This document shows positions 1 through 12,310 of a DNA stretch of 64,000 bases, in pieces. The notes under the pieces are model-generated. The model searched no databases. It saw only the letters and a list, made by a program, of their open reading frames with translations, and had not been told where the DNA came from. The stretch lies in NCBI GenBank assembly GCA_037179385.1, contig CM074195.1, positions 27,813,722-27,877,721 on the forward strand. The letters run 5' to 3'. The translations under genes were made by a program, and so were the position numbers. The stretch comes from Holothuria scabra (Eukaryota > Echinodermata > Holothuroidea > Aspidochirotida > Holothuriidae). Each line of letters opens with the position of its first letter. Position 1 is the first letter of the stretch.

Positions 1-560
1 GAACAATTCTTATACTGAGTCCTATTGGAAAAGCAGTCTTTTCTTGACAGAAATCCCCCAAGCGGACATCCCCAAGGCGAGTCCCCAAGTGGTCATTCTT
101 CAGCCAAGTCATTCCTTAAGAGAGTCCTCAAGTACTCATTTTTCAACCAAGTTATTCTTTGACTGAGTCCAAAAGCAATCAACCTTCAACCAAGTAATTC
201 TTTGGCTGAGTCCCAAAGCAAACACTTTTCAACCAAGTCATTCTTTAACTGAGTCCCCAAGCACTCATTCTTCAACCAAGAAATTCTTTGGCAGAGTCCC
301 CAAGTATTCATTCTTCAACCAAGTAATATCTTTGACTGAGTCCAAAAGGAGTCATTCTTTCTTCTCCAAGCAGTCATGACTCCATCAAGTCCTCAAGAAG
401 TCATTCTTTGACAAAGCCCCCAATTAGTCATTGCTTAAATGCGTCTCCAAACAGTCATTTCTCTACCAATTAATATCCCAAGTGGGCATTCGTTGACTGA
501 GACACTAAGCTGTCTTTCTTTTACCCAAAATCGCCTAGTAATATTGTACATGGACAGAAT
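1..560. repeat. Degenerate minisatellite in REV1 intron
   Basis: Imperfect tandem units of roughly 50-60 bp repeat the words CAAGTCATTCTTTGACTGAG, GAGTCCCCAAG and CATTCTTCAACCAAG many times. Units differ by substitutions and small indels. The array lies downstream of REV1 exon 4 on the minus strand, so it is intronic in that gene. No coding potential is seen. Confidence 0.75.
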
Positions 561-653
561 TATACAACATGACTTCCAAAACCTTAAACACAACAAAATT
601 CACAAACCCACATTATATTTGTAATTCAAAATGAAATATGCTGAAAAGCTCAC

Positions 654-1847
654 CTAGCAACAGTCTCGTAAAGATGTCTTGACACCCTTTGGTATCCCTC
701 AAAATCATAAGGAATGGTCTGTAACTCTGGGCACAGTTCCTTGGCCCTTCCCATAAACATGCCATTCTTGACTCCAGCTTGACGAGCCTCATAGCTGCAA
801 GATGCAATCTCTGCCATAGAACCAAACAAGCCATAACTCCCTGATGATTTGACCTGTTTTGGCTGATCACTGGATTTCTTCTTTTTCCCCTCTCCTTGTT
901 TTTCCTCTTTGGAATTTATACCATCTAACTCTTCACCACTTTCATCTTCTCCATCCATATGACTGCTCATCTCATCATGTTTAGAGAATCCATCACATGT
1001 TCCCCTCTTTTTCTCATAATATGCTCTTTCATATTCTCGACTCTCTCTATTGACCTCAGGCATTGACTGCCCCTTCGAGTGGGTCACTGCCACTGGCTTT
1101 CCTCGAAGTTCTGGATACTTTAAAAGGCTCACAGACACAAAAAAACAGTCCATATCAATGTGCATGATTACTCGACGTGGTCCTTTTGCAGTAGACTTCA
1201 CATTTTCAGAGGTAAACTCTTTTGCATTACACCCGCTTAACAAACCCTCCCCTTCAATGCAACTGCCAGATAAAGTATTGCTTACTGCTTCTTTAGACAT
1301 AATCATATCTTTCAATTTTTGCCTCCCTGGAAAGGATCTGTCTCCAGTTCTTTGCAATTCGTTCACAAAAGCTTTATATTCTGCTCCCCAAGTAGAAATA
1401 TGGTGAAGACGGGAATGAGTGTAAAATTCTGACAGGAAGTTAGATGCACCTGACTTTGGGAAAGTTTTTGTGCTTTGAGGTGGTGAAGGTCCATTAGGGC
1501 TTTTAATGTCCTTCTCATCCTTATGTTTGTTGGTTGAAGTTGAATCTGCACACTCCAGACCACTTGAAGTAACATCATGACCATCTTGGCAGGCTTCTCT
1601 TGGAACAGGCCTGCCTTTTTTACTCAAACTGTCTTGGCCTGTTTCTCCTTCTTTTCTCTTGTCTCCATCAACTTGAGCAGGGATGCAGACAGGTTGTGTG
1701 TCTTTTTCTCCTGCTTCCACAGACTGCTCCTCATCCCTCACAGAAACAGATGAATTGCCCACTGCATACCTGTGGATGGTCTGATTGGATGCTTTGGGGC
1801 GATACAGAAGATAATCAGCGTATGGCAACAGCTTCCCGGCTTTAATA
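654..1847 (-). CDS. REV1: REV1 exon 4: end of BRCT, linker, start of Y-family polymerase core
   Basis: REV1 is the deoxycytidyl transferase and scaffold of translesion synthesis, acting in the nucleus with Pol zeta. This 1194-nt exon opens with SIKAGKLLPYADYLLY, the end of the BRCT domain, then a hydrophilic linker. The REV1-specific block FYTHSRLHHISTWGAEYKAF follows, and then the catalytic palm start MHIDMDCFFVSVSL with the metal-binding aspartates (about residue 350 of the assembled protein). EIASCSYEARQAGVKNGMF and PYDFEGYQRVSRHLYETVA are also Y-family blocks. Between the palm start and EIASCSYEAR lies a long Lys/Glu/Ser-rich insertion. Acceptor TTCCTCAG precedes the exon; the donor is CTAG followed by GTGAGC at 654. 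The remaining polymerase, PAD and C-terminal domains lie beyond the left edge. The reading frame is intact, so the gene looks functional. Confidence 0.93.
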
Positions 1848-1996
1848 CTGAGGAATAGAATTCATAAATAAAAAGAGTATTAAACATTAAAGAAGTACAA
1901 TATTTAACAATGAAAAGGAGCCCCACTGTGCAAATACAGCAAACTTTTTCAGATGCACAATACACTAAAAGCAGGGTTGTAGCTAGCAAAATCTTA

Positions 1997-2253
1997 TAGA
2001 CGAATCCGATTAGCACTTTATTTTAGTGCCTGTACGCAGCCATTAGTGAGGTCCATCAGCCTTTAATCGTCTTCATTTATTGTTAACGTGAATTTCAAAT
2101 CCTCGTATTCAGTGAAGTTGAGAAAATCAAGATACACTTCAGTGTACAACCATCCATGGAACTGTTAAGGAAGGAAATTTAAAGATTAAAGGTGATGGAC
2201 CCCAGTTATCGCCGACTAATATCAGACCATCACAATCTGTCCGGATTTGTCTA
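1997..2253 (+). mobile_element. MITE family M1, copy 1
   Basis: About 257 bp bounded by imperfect terminal inverted repeats TAGACGAATCCG and CGGATTTGTCTA. An inner inverted pair, GGTCCATCA and TGATGGACC, is also present. A second near full-length copy is at 21323-21580, and fragments lie near 4108 and 34775. No coding capacity. It sits in REV1 intron 3. Confidence 0.7.
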
Positions 2254-3216
2254 TGGTGGGATGCAAATTCATGACTTTCTTGACATACGTACAGTAGCAG
2301 CACCAACAGTTAATGTGGAGTGTGCACACAAATTTTTGCTTGGACAATTCTGGAATTACTGATTCAGAGGTTTTTGTTTTGGAGGGGCCTTGAATTTTGA
2401 GGCAAGCCTGTAGGACTGCACACCATCACTCACCTCACACCAGTGTGAGGAGTGTGACTTTTTGCACACCTAGATGAAGAATTGGAACTCACAGAAATCT
2501 ATTAAAGTTAAATAGAACAGCACATCCCTTAAAATCATGAGCAGTGTAATCTGTAGCACACCTGAAAAATCTAAAACTCAAGGCCCAGTCAGAGGGACTT
2601 CATTACAGCCCAAGTATGGTCCAGCAAATATGGATGTGGGTCATTAGAATCCCTTACTGACTCTTGTGACCACAACCCTGGTCAAAAATAAAAGTATTCA
2701 TTTCATGTACATCATCACTTGCTTGCTATTTACAACCTACAGTTGTTGGATGAAATTCAACCATAATAGCTTGTACAGTATTTGAACCCTTGCTACAGAT
2801 ACTGGGTTAATTAGATGGGATCAGTTCAAGTCCTCATCTTCAGTCACCTCTTAAGACAGGCAGGAATACTGCAGACAAATTCTATGGGCCCAGACCACAG
2901 AGTCCTACAAAGGCAAGTAAAGCTCCACAGTAGATAGGGGCATACAGTAACTCTTGGGAGGGTGTGTGTAGCATACTGTAGAGAGAGTATTTCCTGAGTA
3001 TATCCATGCCTACAGTGCACCACTACTACTGTAGGGGAAGAGGTAGATTTGACGGCCTTGGGCTAAGACACACACCCCCCGGCCCCCTCCTTTAAACTGC
3101 ACTTGGAAAAGTCTCACCCCCTGATACATTCCTACATTAACAAACACATTAAAAAAGTCATGGAACAGATTTAAAATATCTTTTAAAAGAGTGACAAACA
3201 AGATTTCAAACCTTAC
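2254..3216. other. REV1 intron 3, remainder
   Basis: Intronic sequence between exons 4 and 3. Beyond the MITE upstream no coding, RNA or clear repeat feature is visible. The words ACTGTA and TACAGT recur. Confidence 0.7.
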
Positions 3217-3385
3217 CTGTCAACAATCCAGTTAGGTGTGACCACTTTCTCATTTTTCAATTCTTTTATCTTGGTGTAGGCTAAGTTTGAAGCTATAATA
3301 TGGGTAGTGTTGGACTTGGTAGGATAGTAGATGAACCTTCCCCCATGGGTCATCATCATCTGTTTGAGCTTTTCAAATGGAGGAT
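3217..3385 (-). CDS. REV1: REV1 exon 3: BRCT domain core
   Basis: A 169-nt exon encoding DPPFEKLKQMMMTHGGRF, then YYPTKSNTTHIIASNLAYTK, KIKELKNEKVVTPNWIVD. This is the central BRCT fold of REV1, with the conserved HGG, THIIA and final Trp. The domain contacts DNA or partner proteins and helps localise REV1. Acceptor CTATTGTAG precedes it and donor CAG/GTAAGG follows. Both joins keep the frame: the split codon with exon 2 gives GYTD, and with exon 4 gives VDS. The Met-initiated reading that extends to 3425 runs into intron and is not the true start. Confidence 0.93.
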
Positions 3386-3925
3386 CTACAATAGAATAAT
3401 AAATATTGTGCTCACATGATGGCACATTTGGGCATTGGATTTATTTGTAAATGCTGCACTGATTTTACAAAGTAACTTGCTCCACAGGCAACTACACTAA
3501 GAGCAAGTATGAATACTCAAACTTCCTCCTTAATTATTAATTAATTCATTAAATGGTTACTTAATTACATAATATAATAACTCTTTTGTTAATTGGTTGT
3601 CATGCTGCTAGAATTGAATAGTACATTTTAGCCAATGTGTTATTGCGACACTTAACCCCCTTTAAACCAACCTTGTTGCTCTATTGAGCAAATACTGTAG
3701 TCTTTAAGGGAGCAAATGCCTTTAACTTTATTCATCTCAAGATACCTGAACGGGAACTTCTCTGATGGATTCTGGATTACTAGTTACCAGCTTGAGATGG
3801 CTAAAACTTGCTTTTAGCTTCTAGCATCATTTCAATTAATCATTCAATTGATCTATCGATCAGTCAATCAATCAAGGAAGAAAGAAGGAAAGAAGAAACA
3901 AAGAAAAACAAAGATCTAAGCGTAC
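3386..3925. other. REV1 intron 2
   Basis: 540-bp intron. It contains the short word-repeat ATCAATCAATCAA near 3860 and A/G-rich sequence next to the exon 2 donor. Nothing else is recognised. Confidence 0.7.
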
Positions 3926-4058
3926 CAGTGTAGCCATCGACGTATATTGCCACTCCATTAAAAATAGTGGAAGATGTTCCTGCTTTCTCAACATTTCTAG
4001 GAATATCTTGCTCAAACTGATTGTCCAGCTTCATGGTTTTTGCTTTCATGTAGCCACC
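3926..4058 (-). CDS. REV1: REV1 exon 2: N-terminal segment leading into BRCT
   Basis: A 133-nt exon encoding GGYMKAKTMKLDNQFEQD, then TSSTIFNGVAIYVDGYT. This is the strongly conserved REV1 N-terminus, where vertebrate proteins have GGYMAAKVQKL and TSSTIFSGVAIYVNGYT. Acceptor TTCTTCAG and donor CACTG/GTACGC are clear. Entry is in phase 0 from exon 1; exit is phase 1 into exon 3. Confidence 0.93.
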
Positions 4059-4107
4059 CTGAAGAACAAAAAATACATATACAGTATAGGTGAATTCGAA
4101 CAGTCAC

Positions 4108-4245
4108 ACCATGGTCTGATTATTAAAGTCGGTTGTAACTGGGGTCCCTCAGCTTAAGTCTTTCAAATTCTTTGCTTAGTTGTATCATGGATGGTTGTTT
4201 GTACAGTACACTAAAATACCTTAAGTATCCTCAGTTTCACTGTAT
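4108..4245 (-). mobile_element. MITE family M1, diverged fragment
   Basis: On the reverse strand this matches the inner part of the M1 element, with shared words GGTCTGAT, AACTGGGGTCC, TCTTTGCTTA and CATGGATGGTTG. The ends are not preserved, so borders are approximate. Confidence 0.5.
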
Positions 4246-7200
4246 GAGCCACTTAGATTTGCATGCAGACAATAATATTACAGTTATGTAAGGCTGAAGG
4301 ATCTTACTATTGGAGGATATCACTTGCTGTTGGAATTTGTCTCTGGTACATCTTCGTCTTGTCTGATGTAATACAGCTAAGTAATGTCTTCTAAAGATGG
4401 ACCAACTGGTGCAACTGGTTTGAAAACTAAAGCCAGAGAGCAGTCCAGGAGTCATTTGGAGAGCACTGTTTCCTCTAGGAAGTTATGCATTGGGTCAATA
4501 AACTCAGTGTGAGAAAATTTGACTCACTGGAAATTTTAGTTTTATAAAAATGTACACACATCAATTTGTGGGAAAAAAATTAAGCCCTCTTTTGTCCTTT
4601 TTCCCCACAAACATCAGTGTGCATCAAATTGACAAACCATGGTGCCAAACTTGCCTCCTAGCAGCTTGATGGAATAAACACTGGTGGAGAAATATCAGCT
4701 CCTCATGAATATGCAGGAAGTCCAAGTTCGATTCCCAATTTGACTCATACAGTATCAACAGACTTCAAAATTGGACTTTACTGAAATTATGGTTAAGGAC
4801 AGGGTCAAGGGGATGTTAGCATTTGAGTCAAAACATGAAGTAAAGTACAGCAGATAGCGCATAGTCAAATGACGTACTGTACTGCTGGATAGCTAATAAG
4901 GTGAATTTGAAGCCTCTAGAGCCTGGCTCCAATCAGGGGATCTATTGAGGTTCAAGGGAAAAGTGGAGATAATACCAGGCTTGAATAAGCATTCTTGAAA
5001 CAGTGTTATCATCAAAAATGCCTTCTCTCGTTGTTGTGGCTGAATTTTTGGGTAGCTACAGTACTCTCAGTTTTGAGCTCTGCCTGACACTGCAAAGACG
5101 TGTAATTAGGTTGTGTGCTCTCTTCCTGTTAGGGAAGTGCAACACCCGTCGCAGAGGGTTAAAATGGTCTCTACAGAATGAACACAAGCACGTAACCATT
5201 TACAGTATACAAGTTATGCCCATTTAAACAAGCTGCAGATTCATGCAAATTTTTGTTTATTTTTTAAATGTCAATTAAGGGAATAAATTTAAAATGATTT
5301 TAAATGTCAATTAAGGGGATACCAAAACCTACATCTTTCTTATTTAAAATAATGTCAAGACAAATGTAGACTGTCACTGTTACGTAGTACCAAGCATACT
5401 ATGACCACAATTCCTATTACTAGCTATTTGTCCTGTGACTTGTATCCCTCCTTTACCAAAATGTTATATTTTTTTAATTTCTAAGCTACTGTACCTACAG
5501 TAATTGCAGAACAATGGATTGTCATAATACAGCTTTAGAGGTCAGCTTGCTGACAATTGTTAAGTACTGCATGCCCAAAGTTTTAAGGAAAACTAACTGC
5601 TACTGTAAGGCTCACTGTTACAGTATATGTGAAACTTGGGTTACAGTACTGTATATATCTCCAAATGGAGGATTAATGTCCTTGTAAGCACACAGGCCAG
5701 AAGAGGTACTGAGGTACTGTACAAAGCCTGGGAAAGGATCTTTCCAGCCATTTATCGGTCATTTCTTGCCAAAATCTATGGTGGCACTTTGCTTAGACAG
5801 TCTTGGCTAAGCAATTTTCTGGGACATTATAAAAGTCCATTTTACACTTTGCAAATACTGTATTCCAATCTGGCAACCAGGCAACTTGAATCGGTGCAGA
5901 GCCAACCACGACATGGTGGTTCCATGTGTCATTGATGGGCAGTTGACATGAGTCTAACTTAACTACTGTATATCCCATGCAATGTGTTGTTTGGTCAATT
6001 TGCAATCCAACTGCAAGCCTACTCAGGATATTAACATCTGAAATAATGAACGTTCTTCTACAGTATACATCTGCACCAGCTATACAGTGGCAGTGCTATG
6101 GGATTGTATGAGGGGGCATTTGTCCCTCAGGTTTTCTTTCCTTCCCCCTCCCAGTTAGGCCCTTGATCAGTTAGGTCAGCCAAAAGAAAAATATACTAAA
6201 CTTTTCACCCAGATACAGCCTACTTAATTCTTTAAGTGTACGTCAAGTTAAAAAATTTATAAATGTATATTACAGACCATGGAAAATAAGTTTCAACAGT
6301 CCAACTCCCATCTTCACAGGACATTCCTGAGCTGAGATATAAAATGTTGAAGTTTATTCATGCAACTTCAAATGGTACATTGCGCAATAATTTGTGATGT
6401 CATTGTTGTACCTGTACTACTCAAATTACAATCTCTGTGTTTCTTTGTTTTTGTGAATGTTACTGCAACTTGTACCAAGGTGTGATAGCACTCTTACTTT
6501 TAAAGGGTGATTAAAGTAATTACTGTAAGCCCTCTTTTTGCAACATGCTGGGCAAGCAAACATGAACATCACACAACAGTATTACGCAATGTACCATTTT
6601 AATGTGAGTGAATATTAAACTACAACATTTTATACCTTGGTCCACTCCAAGAATGTCCCATGAAGATGGGAGTTGGACTGTCAGAAGAATTCATTTTTAA
6701 TGCTGTTTAAAAAATATTTTTGAATTTTTTGACTTGAGGTACAATTTCAACCTTGGAGCTTATGGGAGCTTTTCTCTGTGGACTCCCATCAATTGCATGG
6801 GTGTTCTGTCACTGAGAGTTGGTGCCACAATGCATAAGCTCCACGAGGCAAAAGTACTGTACTATCCATCAGTTGATAAAAAAATGACTTTCTTAACAGC
6901 ACTATTTAACAAAAACACAGACAAAATGAAACAATCAATGCCTGCAAACAGGCTTCGACAAATCCCCCGCCCGACAGTCCGGGACAAGCAAAAAAAGACT
7001 CGGACAAGGGAACCGCTCAATATTGTAGCCCGCCGGGCAAGCAGCCCGATATTCTTCTTCACATAGGAATTCAATGGCTAGTACTAGATAATTAGATATG
7101 GACTCAGTGCATATTCATGCGGACAAGTAGACTTTGGGAATCCCTAGCCCGACCGATGGACAAGTAATAAAAAATGAATTTATCAAAGCCTGCCTGCAAA

Positions 7201-8052
7201 TTTCCAGTGTGAATAATCTACTTATTAGCTTAAGCTAATAAAATTGGGGTACTAATTTAAAATCCGTGCCTGCAGGTGACATAACTTCCAATGACTCACA
7301 ACTAAAAAGAGGGCAGTCAAACTTTAAATAAGTTTTGAGGTACAGTATTATTTGAAATATAAGACTGCCTTTATATTCTTTTTTCCTAATGATGGCATTA
7401 CATGTGTTATTTAACTACAGTGTACTGTAGCTACAGGTACTTCAGAGCAACTTTGTTTGCTGAGGAGGAAAGGAATTCAAAGTGTTACAGTAGCTGCATT
7501 ATGAGAGTTCCAACCCAGGACATTACCGTAGGGCTACTGGACAGTATCATCATAAAAGTAGTGCAATATTAAACTCATATATTAAAAGCACTGTGCAATG
7601 TTATTAAAATTACAGTATACATATATAGGAACATCCAACTTCGGATTATATATAAAGGAACATCCAACCTCTTAATAAATAATCATTTGGTATAAAGTGT
7701 GCATCTCATCTGCAGAAAAGTATGTGGAACTTCCACCCCATCAGATTTATTTACATGTATGCAGAATTCTGAATTTCAGCTGTCCGCATCAGATTTATTT
7801 TAGCACACATGCTGTGTCATGGATTTTCCTACAAAAGATTTATGTCCTTCAAACCCTGTCTCAATACCATTTTACTTACTTGAGATATCTCACTTTAAAG
7901 ATAAGTTATTTTTCTTAAAAAAACCAGAATGCAAAAATGCATTGAGGTTTCGATGATACATTAATGTTCCGTTTCAAAGAGTGCCATCATGCACCATTAT
8001 CTTCTCATTCAAATGTTATACAAGCAAGTTCAAAAAATAATTTTGTCATTCC
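4246..8052. other. REV1 intron 1, left part, no assigned element
   Basis: About 3.8 kb of intron with no supported gene. Overlapping ACTGTA/TACAGTA words are unusually frequent between 4200 and 7650. A patch at 6957-7170 repeats CGGACAA and GCCCG words and may be an old repeat. Short reading frames here show no family resemblance. Confidence 0.6.
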
Positions 8053-10035
8053 AGATGACCTTTTGACCTCCATAAAAGCCATACATAGCTAGAATGACAA
8101 ACAACAGACAGACAAATGGACAAACAGCTATCTGGAGGGATCACATTTTAAAAGGTTTCCAGGCTTTGACCCCTGGAGACCCCAGATGACCTTTCATCTC
8201 TGCCAAAAACTATGGGGACCATCGTCTGAACACAATGCATCCACATACCCAAATATGAAATCTATCCAAGTTTTCTATCTTGACATATTGCATAAGCAGG
8301 ATTTTCAGACTTGGACCAGCAGTGACCCCAGATGACCTTTGACCTCCATCAAAAACATTACCTACCATTTCCTGACCATAACCCATCCACATAACAAATA
8401 TGAAATCTATCAAAGCTACTTAACCTGAGATATCACATAAACAAGTTTTTCAGACTTTGACCCCTGGTGACCCCAGATGACCTTTGACCTCCGCCAAAAG
8501 CAATAGGGATCATTTACTGACTATGACGCATCCACATACTAAATATGAAATCTATCCAAGTTTCCTACATTGCAATATTGCATTAACAAGGTTTTCATAC
8601 TTTGACCCCCCATGATCCCAGATGACCTTTAACCTCCACCAAAAACAATGGGGACCACCTCCTGACCATAGCACATCCGCATACTAAATATGAAATCTAT
8701 TCAAGCTTTCTACCTTGAGATATGGTGTAAACGAGATTTTCAGACGTTGACCCCTGGTGACTCCAGATGACCTTTGACATACGCCTAAAACGATAGGAAC
8801 CATCTACTGACTATAACGCATCCACATACTACATATGAAATCTTTCAAGCTTGCTACCTTGAGATATTGTGTTAACGAGATTTTCAGACTTTGACCCCTG
8901 ATGACCCCAGATGACCTTTGACCTCTGCCAAAAACAATAGGGACCATCTACTGACTATATCACATCCACATACAAAATATGAAATCTATCCAAGTTTCCT
9001 AACTTGAGATATCGCATTAACAAGGTTTTCATACTTTGACCCCTGATGACCCCTGATGACCCCAGATGACCTTTGACCTCCACCAAAAACAATAAGGACC
9101 ACCTCCTGACCATATCACATCCACATACTAAATATGAAATCTATTCAAGCTTTCTACCTTGAGATAATGTGTTAACGAGATTTTCAGACTTTGACCCCTG
9201 GTGACCCCAGATGACCTTTGACCTCCACCAAAAACAATAGGGACCACCTCCTGACCAAAACACATCCACATACTAAATATGAAATCTATTCAAGCTTTCT
9301 ACCTTGAGATATTGTGTTAACGAGATTTTCAGACGTTGACCCCTGGTGACTCCAGATGACCTTTGACATACCCCAAAAACGATAGGAACCATCTACTGAC
9401 TATAACGCATCCACATACGAAATATGAAATCTATCCAAGCTTTCTACCTTGAGATATTGTGTTAACGAGATTTTCAGACTTTGACCCCTGATGACCCCAG
9501 ATGACCTTTGACCTATGCCAAAAACAATAGGGACCATCTCCTGACTATATCACATCCACATACTAAATATGAAATCTATTTAAGCTTTCTACCTTGAGAT
9601 AATGTGTTAACGAGATTTTCAGACTTTGACCCCTGGTGACCCCAGATGACCTTTGACCTCCACCAAAAACAATAGGGACCACCTCCTGACCAAAACACAT
9701 CCACATACTAAATATGAAATCTATTCAAGCTTTCTACCTTGAGATATTGTGTTAACGAGATTTTCAGACGTTGACCCCTGGTGACCCCAGATGACCTTTG
9801 AACTACCCAAAAACGATAGGGACCATCTACTGACTATAACACATCCACATACCAAATATGAAATCTATCCAAGCTTCCTATCTTGAGATATTGTGTTAAC
9901 AAGGTTTTCAGACTTTGACCCCTGGTGACCCCAGGTGACCTTTGACCCCCACCAAAAACAATAGGGTTCTTCCTCTCAATGCCCATCCATGTACCAAGTT
10001 TGAAAACTGTCACACATTCCTATCTTGAGCAAAGT
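8053..10035. repeat. Satellite array, ~145-bp monomer with DR1 motif
   Basis: About 14 tandem monomers spaced 143-155 bp apart. Each contains variants of CCCAGATGACCTTTGACCTC, CAAAAACAATAGGGACCA, CATCCACATACTAAATATG and GAGATTTTCAGACTTTGACC. The shared TGACCTTTGACCT is the reverse complement of AGGTCAAAGGTCA, the consensus DR1 site of HNF4, RXR and COUP-TF-type nuclear receptors. About eight monomers keep it exactly; the others differ by one or two bases. Monomers at the left edge are most degenerate. The array lies in REV1 intron 1 and leads directly into a CA-rich tract. Confidence 0.93.
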
Positions 10036-10037
10036 GT

Positions 10038-10109
10038 CACAAACACACACACATACACACCCACACTCGCACCCACACACACACATACACCCATACATAC
10101 ACACGCACG
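10038..10109. repeat. (CA)n-rich simple repeat
   Basis: Interrupted CA/CACACG microsatellite adjoining the right end of the satellite. Reading frames rich in His and Thr across it are artefacts. Confidence 0.9.
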
Positions 10110-10445
10110 CCATCATGATTGCATTGGTTTCTCTTATCATCGAAACCAAAAACACCTCTGCTTTCCAACAAAGCTACTGTACACAAAGTTATGTAATGTG
10201 GGCACATTGCCTCAGATGCCTGTTGTTTTTCTAAGGTAACATCCTGTTGGTCTTTGAAATATCTTTTCAGACTTTAGATCTAGCATTACCTTTCATCATA
10301 CATAGAGTATAGGTCTTGATTTTCAGAAAAATTTTTGGATGTTCAATGGGCAACCCTTTCACAAATTTAAGAAATTTGGTTGTCCAAAACATTTTTTGCA
10401 CAATAACATACATAACAGTACTGTAATTGTGTACATGTATTATAA

Positions 10446-10632
10446 CAGAGCTGCCAACACTGAGGTCTTGAAATCAGGAAGAATTACCTCATAAATCAGG
10501 AAGATTTCAGGGATTTGTGTGTATTTCAAAGGGGGAAATTCTGTTCTCAATCAGGAAGATTTTATATTTTGCATCTTGGAGGTGAAATTTTCAGGAAGTC
10601 TTCTGCTGAATCAGGAAGACTTGGCAGCTCTG
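10446..10632. mobile_element. Short hAT-type MITE with target duplication
   Basis: 187 bp bounded by perfect 12-bp inverted ends CAGAGCTGCCAA and TTGGCAGCTCTG. It is flanked on both sides by ATTATAA (10439-10445 and 10633-10639), giving a 7-bp duplication, or 8 bp with one end-base ambiguity. That duplication length and CAG-type ends fit the hAT superfamily. The inner part repeats ATCAGGAAGA. No coding capacity. Confidence 0.8.
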
Positions 10633-11898
10633 ATTATAACTATTATTTGTCTTAAAAGAAGGGGTAAAGCTCTGCACAGGATTTGGTAGGTTAGAGGGGT
10701 ACAGTACTTATTTTAAGCATTTTGGTGAAATTTGCATTGAAATCTGATTTGTGGTTCTCAAGATATGAGCATGGAAAGTTTTCTTAATTTTCAACAAAAA
10801 CTGAATGAACTTGAAGCAATCACATATGACATCATATCCTCAGATTAGCATGCCATCAGATTTCATGGGGACGATTGTTCCCCATCGCGTGGTGGTCCCT
10901 GGATGTTTAAATTACGGAACCTAAAAACTGGTTACCACCAATCAGTTACCACCCATGTATTTTGTAATTGAACCAAAAAGTGGGTTCCCATGGATTACCA
11001 TGGTGAAAAATGACAGAACCCACAAATGGGTTTCCGTAATTTTTGAAATCCAACGGCTTGCATTAGTGCAAAGTCTTTTGTTTTTCTTGAAACTTTAGGG
11101 TCCATTTCCCCCTCAATAAATCTTTTTTTTTTAAAATGTGATTGCATAAGTGGCAAGAGAACATCATAAACTTTACATCCCCCACAGGGAAGTCCTATTC
11201 GTATTAAGTTCAAGGTCAACACAACATATAAAACAACGGGAAACAAAGCATTCCTTGTCACTGTAAAGAAGTGATATTAGCTCTGTTGCCATCAAACTCA
11301 CTTTGGAACACAAATCTATGAACTTCATTTGCTGATAAATCTAAGAAATGCTTGTTCGACTTGGATGGAACTTTCACCACACTGTGTAAATGTAGTTCCT
11401 CTTTCACATTTAAAAATTAATTCTTCCCCTTAAAGAATGAGAAGATATAATGTTTGAAAGGCAGAAACACTTGAGATCTGAAATATTGTGTCATGGGAAA
11501 AGTTCAGAGTTGATCAGTCAGCAGTGTACTCCTTCAATCCAAGAGAAAAATGGTTGTCAATTGGAGCAGCAAGCAGCAAGTGAAAGCCTATGACATCAAT
11601 CAGTACTTACCTTCGAACTAGATAGGCACCACATTGTACTGTAAACTTTTTTCAGGTAGGCTAGGCCTAAATAGTTAGTAACTGTGATGAACTGGACGGC
11701 TAAAGCCCAAATTTGGTTAGCGCCAGATACAGTAAGTTTCCAACCTTTCCGTATTTCATGCAGAGTGCTGGCCAGCCTCTACTAGTACCAAGCACCTGTG
11801 CACTTCTGTAGCCTAGGAGGCTAGTCCCTAGGCCCTGCAGTAGGCCCAACGTTTGGCTGGGCCTAACGTTAGGCCTTTGTCAAGAAATGGTACAGTAT

Positions 11899-12144
11899 CA
11901 TTTTTTTTTTTTTTTTTGTTTTTTATTTGATCCTCCCATGTGGGAACTCAGTAATGCCCCAATGAAGGGGTATTAACGCCAAGCTGGCAATGCCAGTCTC
12001 GTGAGATAAACTCACAGTTTAACATCTATGGTTAAGGGATAGCAGGTAAACTACAACCCGACAGTTTTAATGTCGGAGCTGGGACTTGAACTCACGACCT
12101 CATGACTGGATGACGCAGATCATTACCACTGTACCACTTGCTCC
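11899..12144 (-). mobile_element. tRNA-headed SINE, family S1, copy 1
   Basis: On the minus strand the element starts with a degenerate tRNA-like head (12075-12144). It has A-box-like GTGGTACAGTGG and B-box GAGTTCAAGTCCC, and GGAGC pairs with GCTCC. A body containing GACTGGCATTGCCAGCTTGG and CCCCTTCATTGGGG follows, ending in ATTTGATCCTCC-like sequence and a homopolymer A tail (poly-T at 11899-11918 on the plus strand). The copy at 15153-15425 is in the opposite orientation. Confidence 0.85.
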
Positions 12145-12310
12145 AAGAGAGACATGAGGGGTTGAAACTGTAGTAGGCCTACCTAAGCTACGTTTCTAAC
12201 TTAGCCAGAGTTCTTCCACATGATACAGTAAATTATAGTCTTCTTCTTCTTCTTCTTCAAAAAGGTGACACATCCAAAGGACATTCTTTCACCACGCATG
12301 CGTCGAGAGG

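Noticed and set aside
1050..1406. Plus-strand frame of 118 residues.
   Set aside because: Shadow of REV1 exon 4 on the opposite strand.
9979..10239. His/Thr-rich frames.
   Set aside because: Translation of the CA-rich tract.
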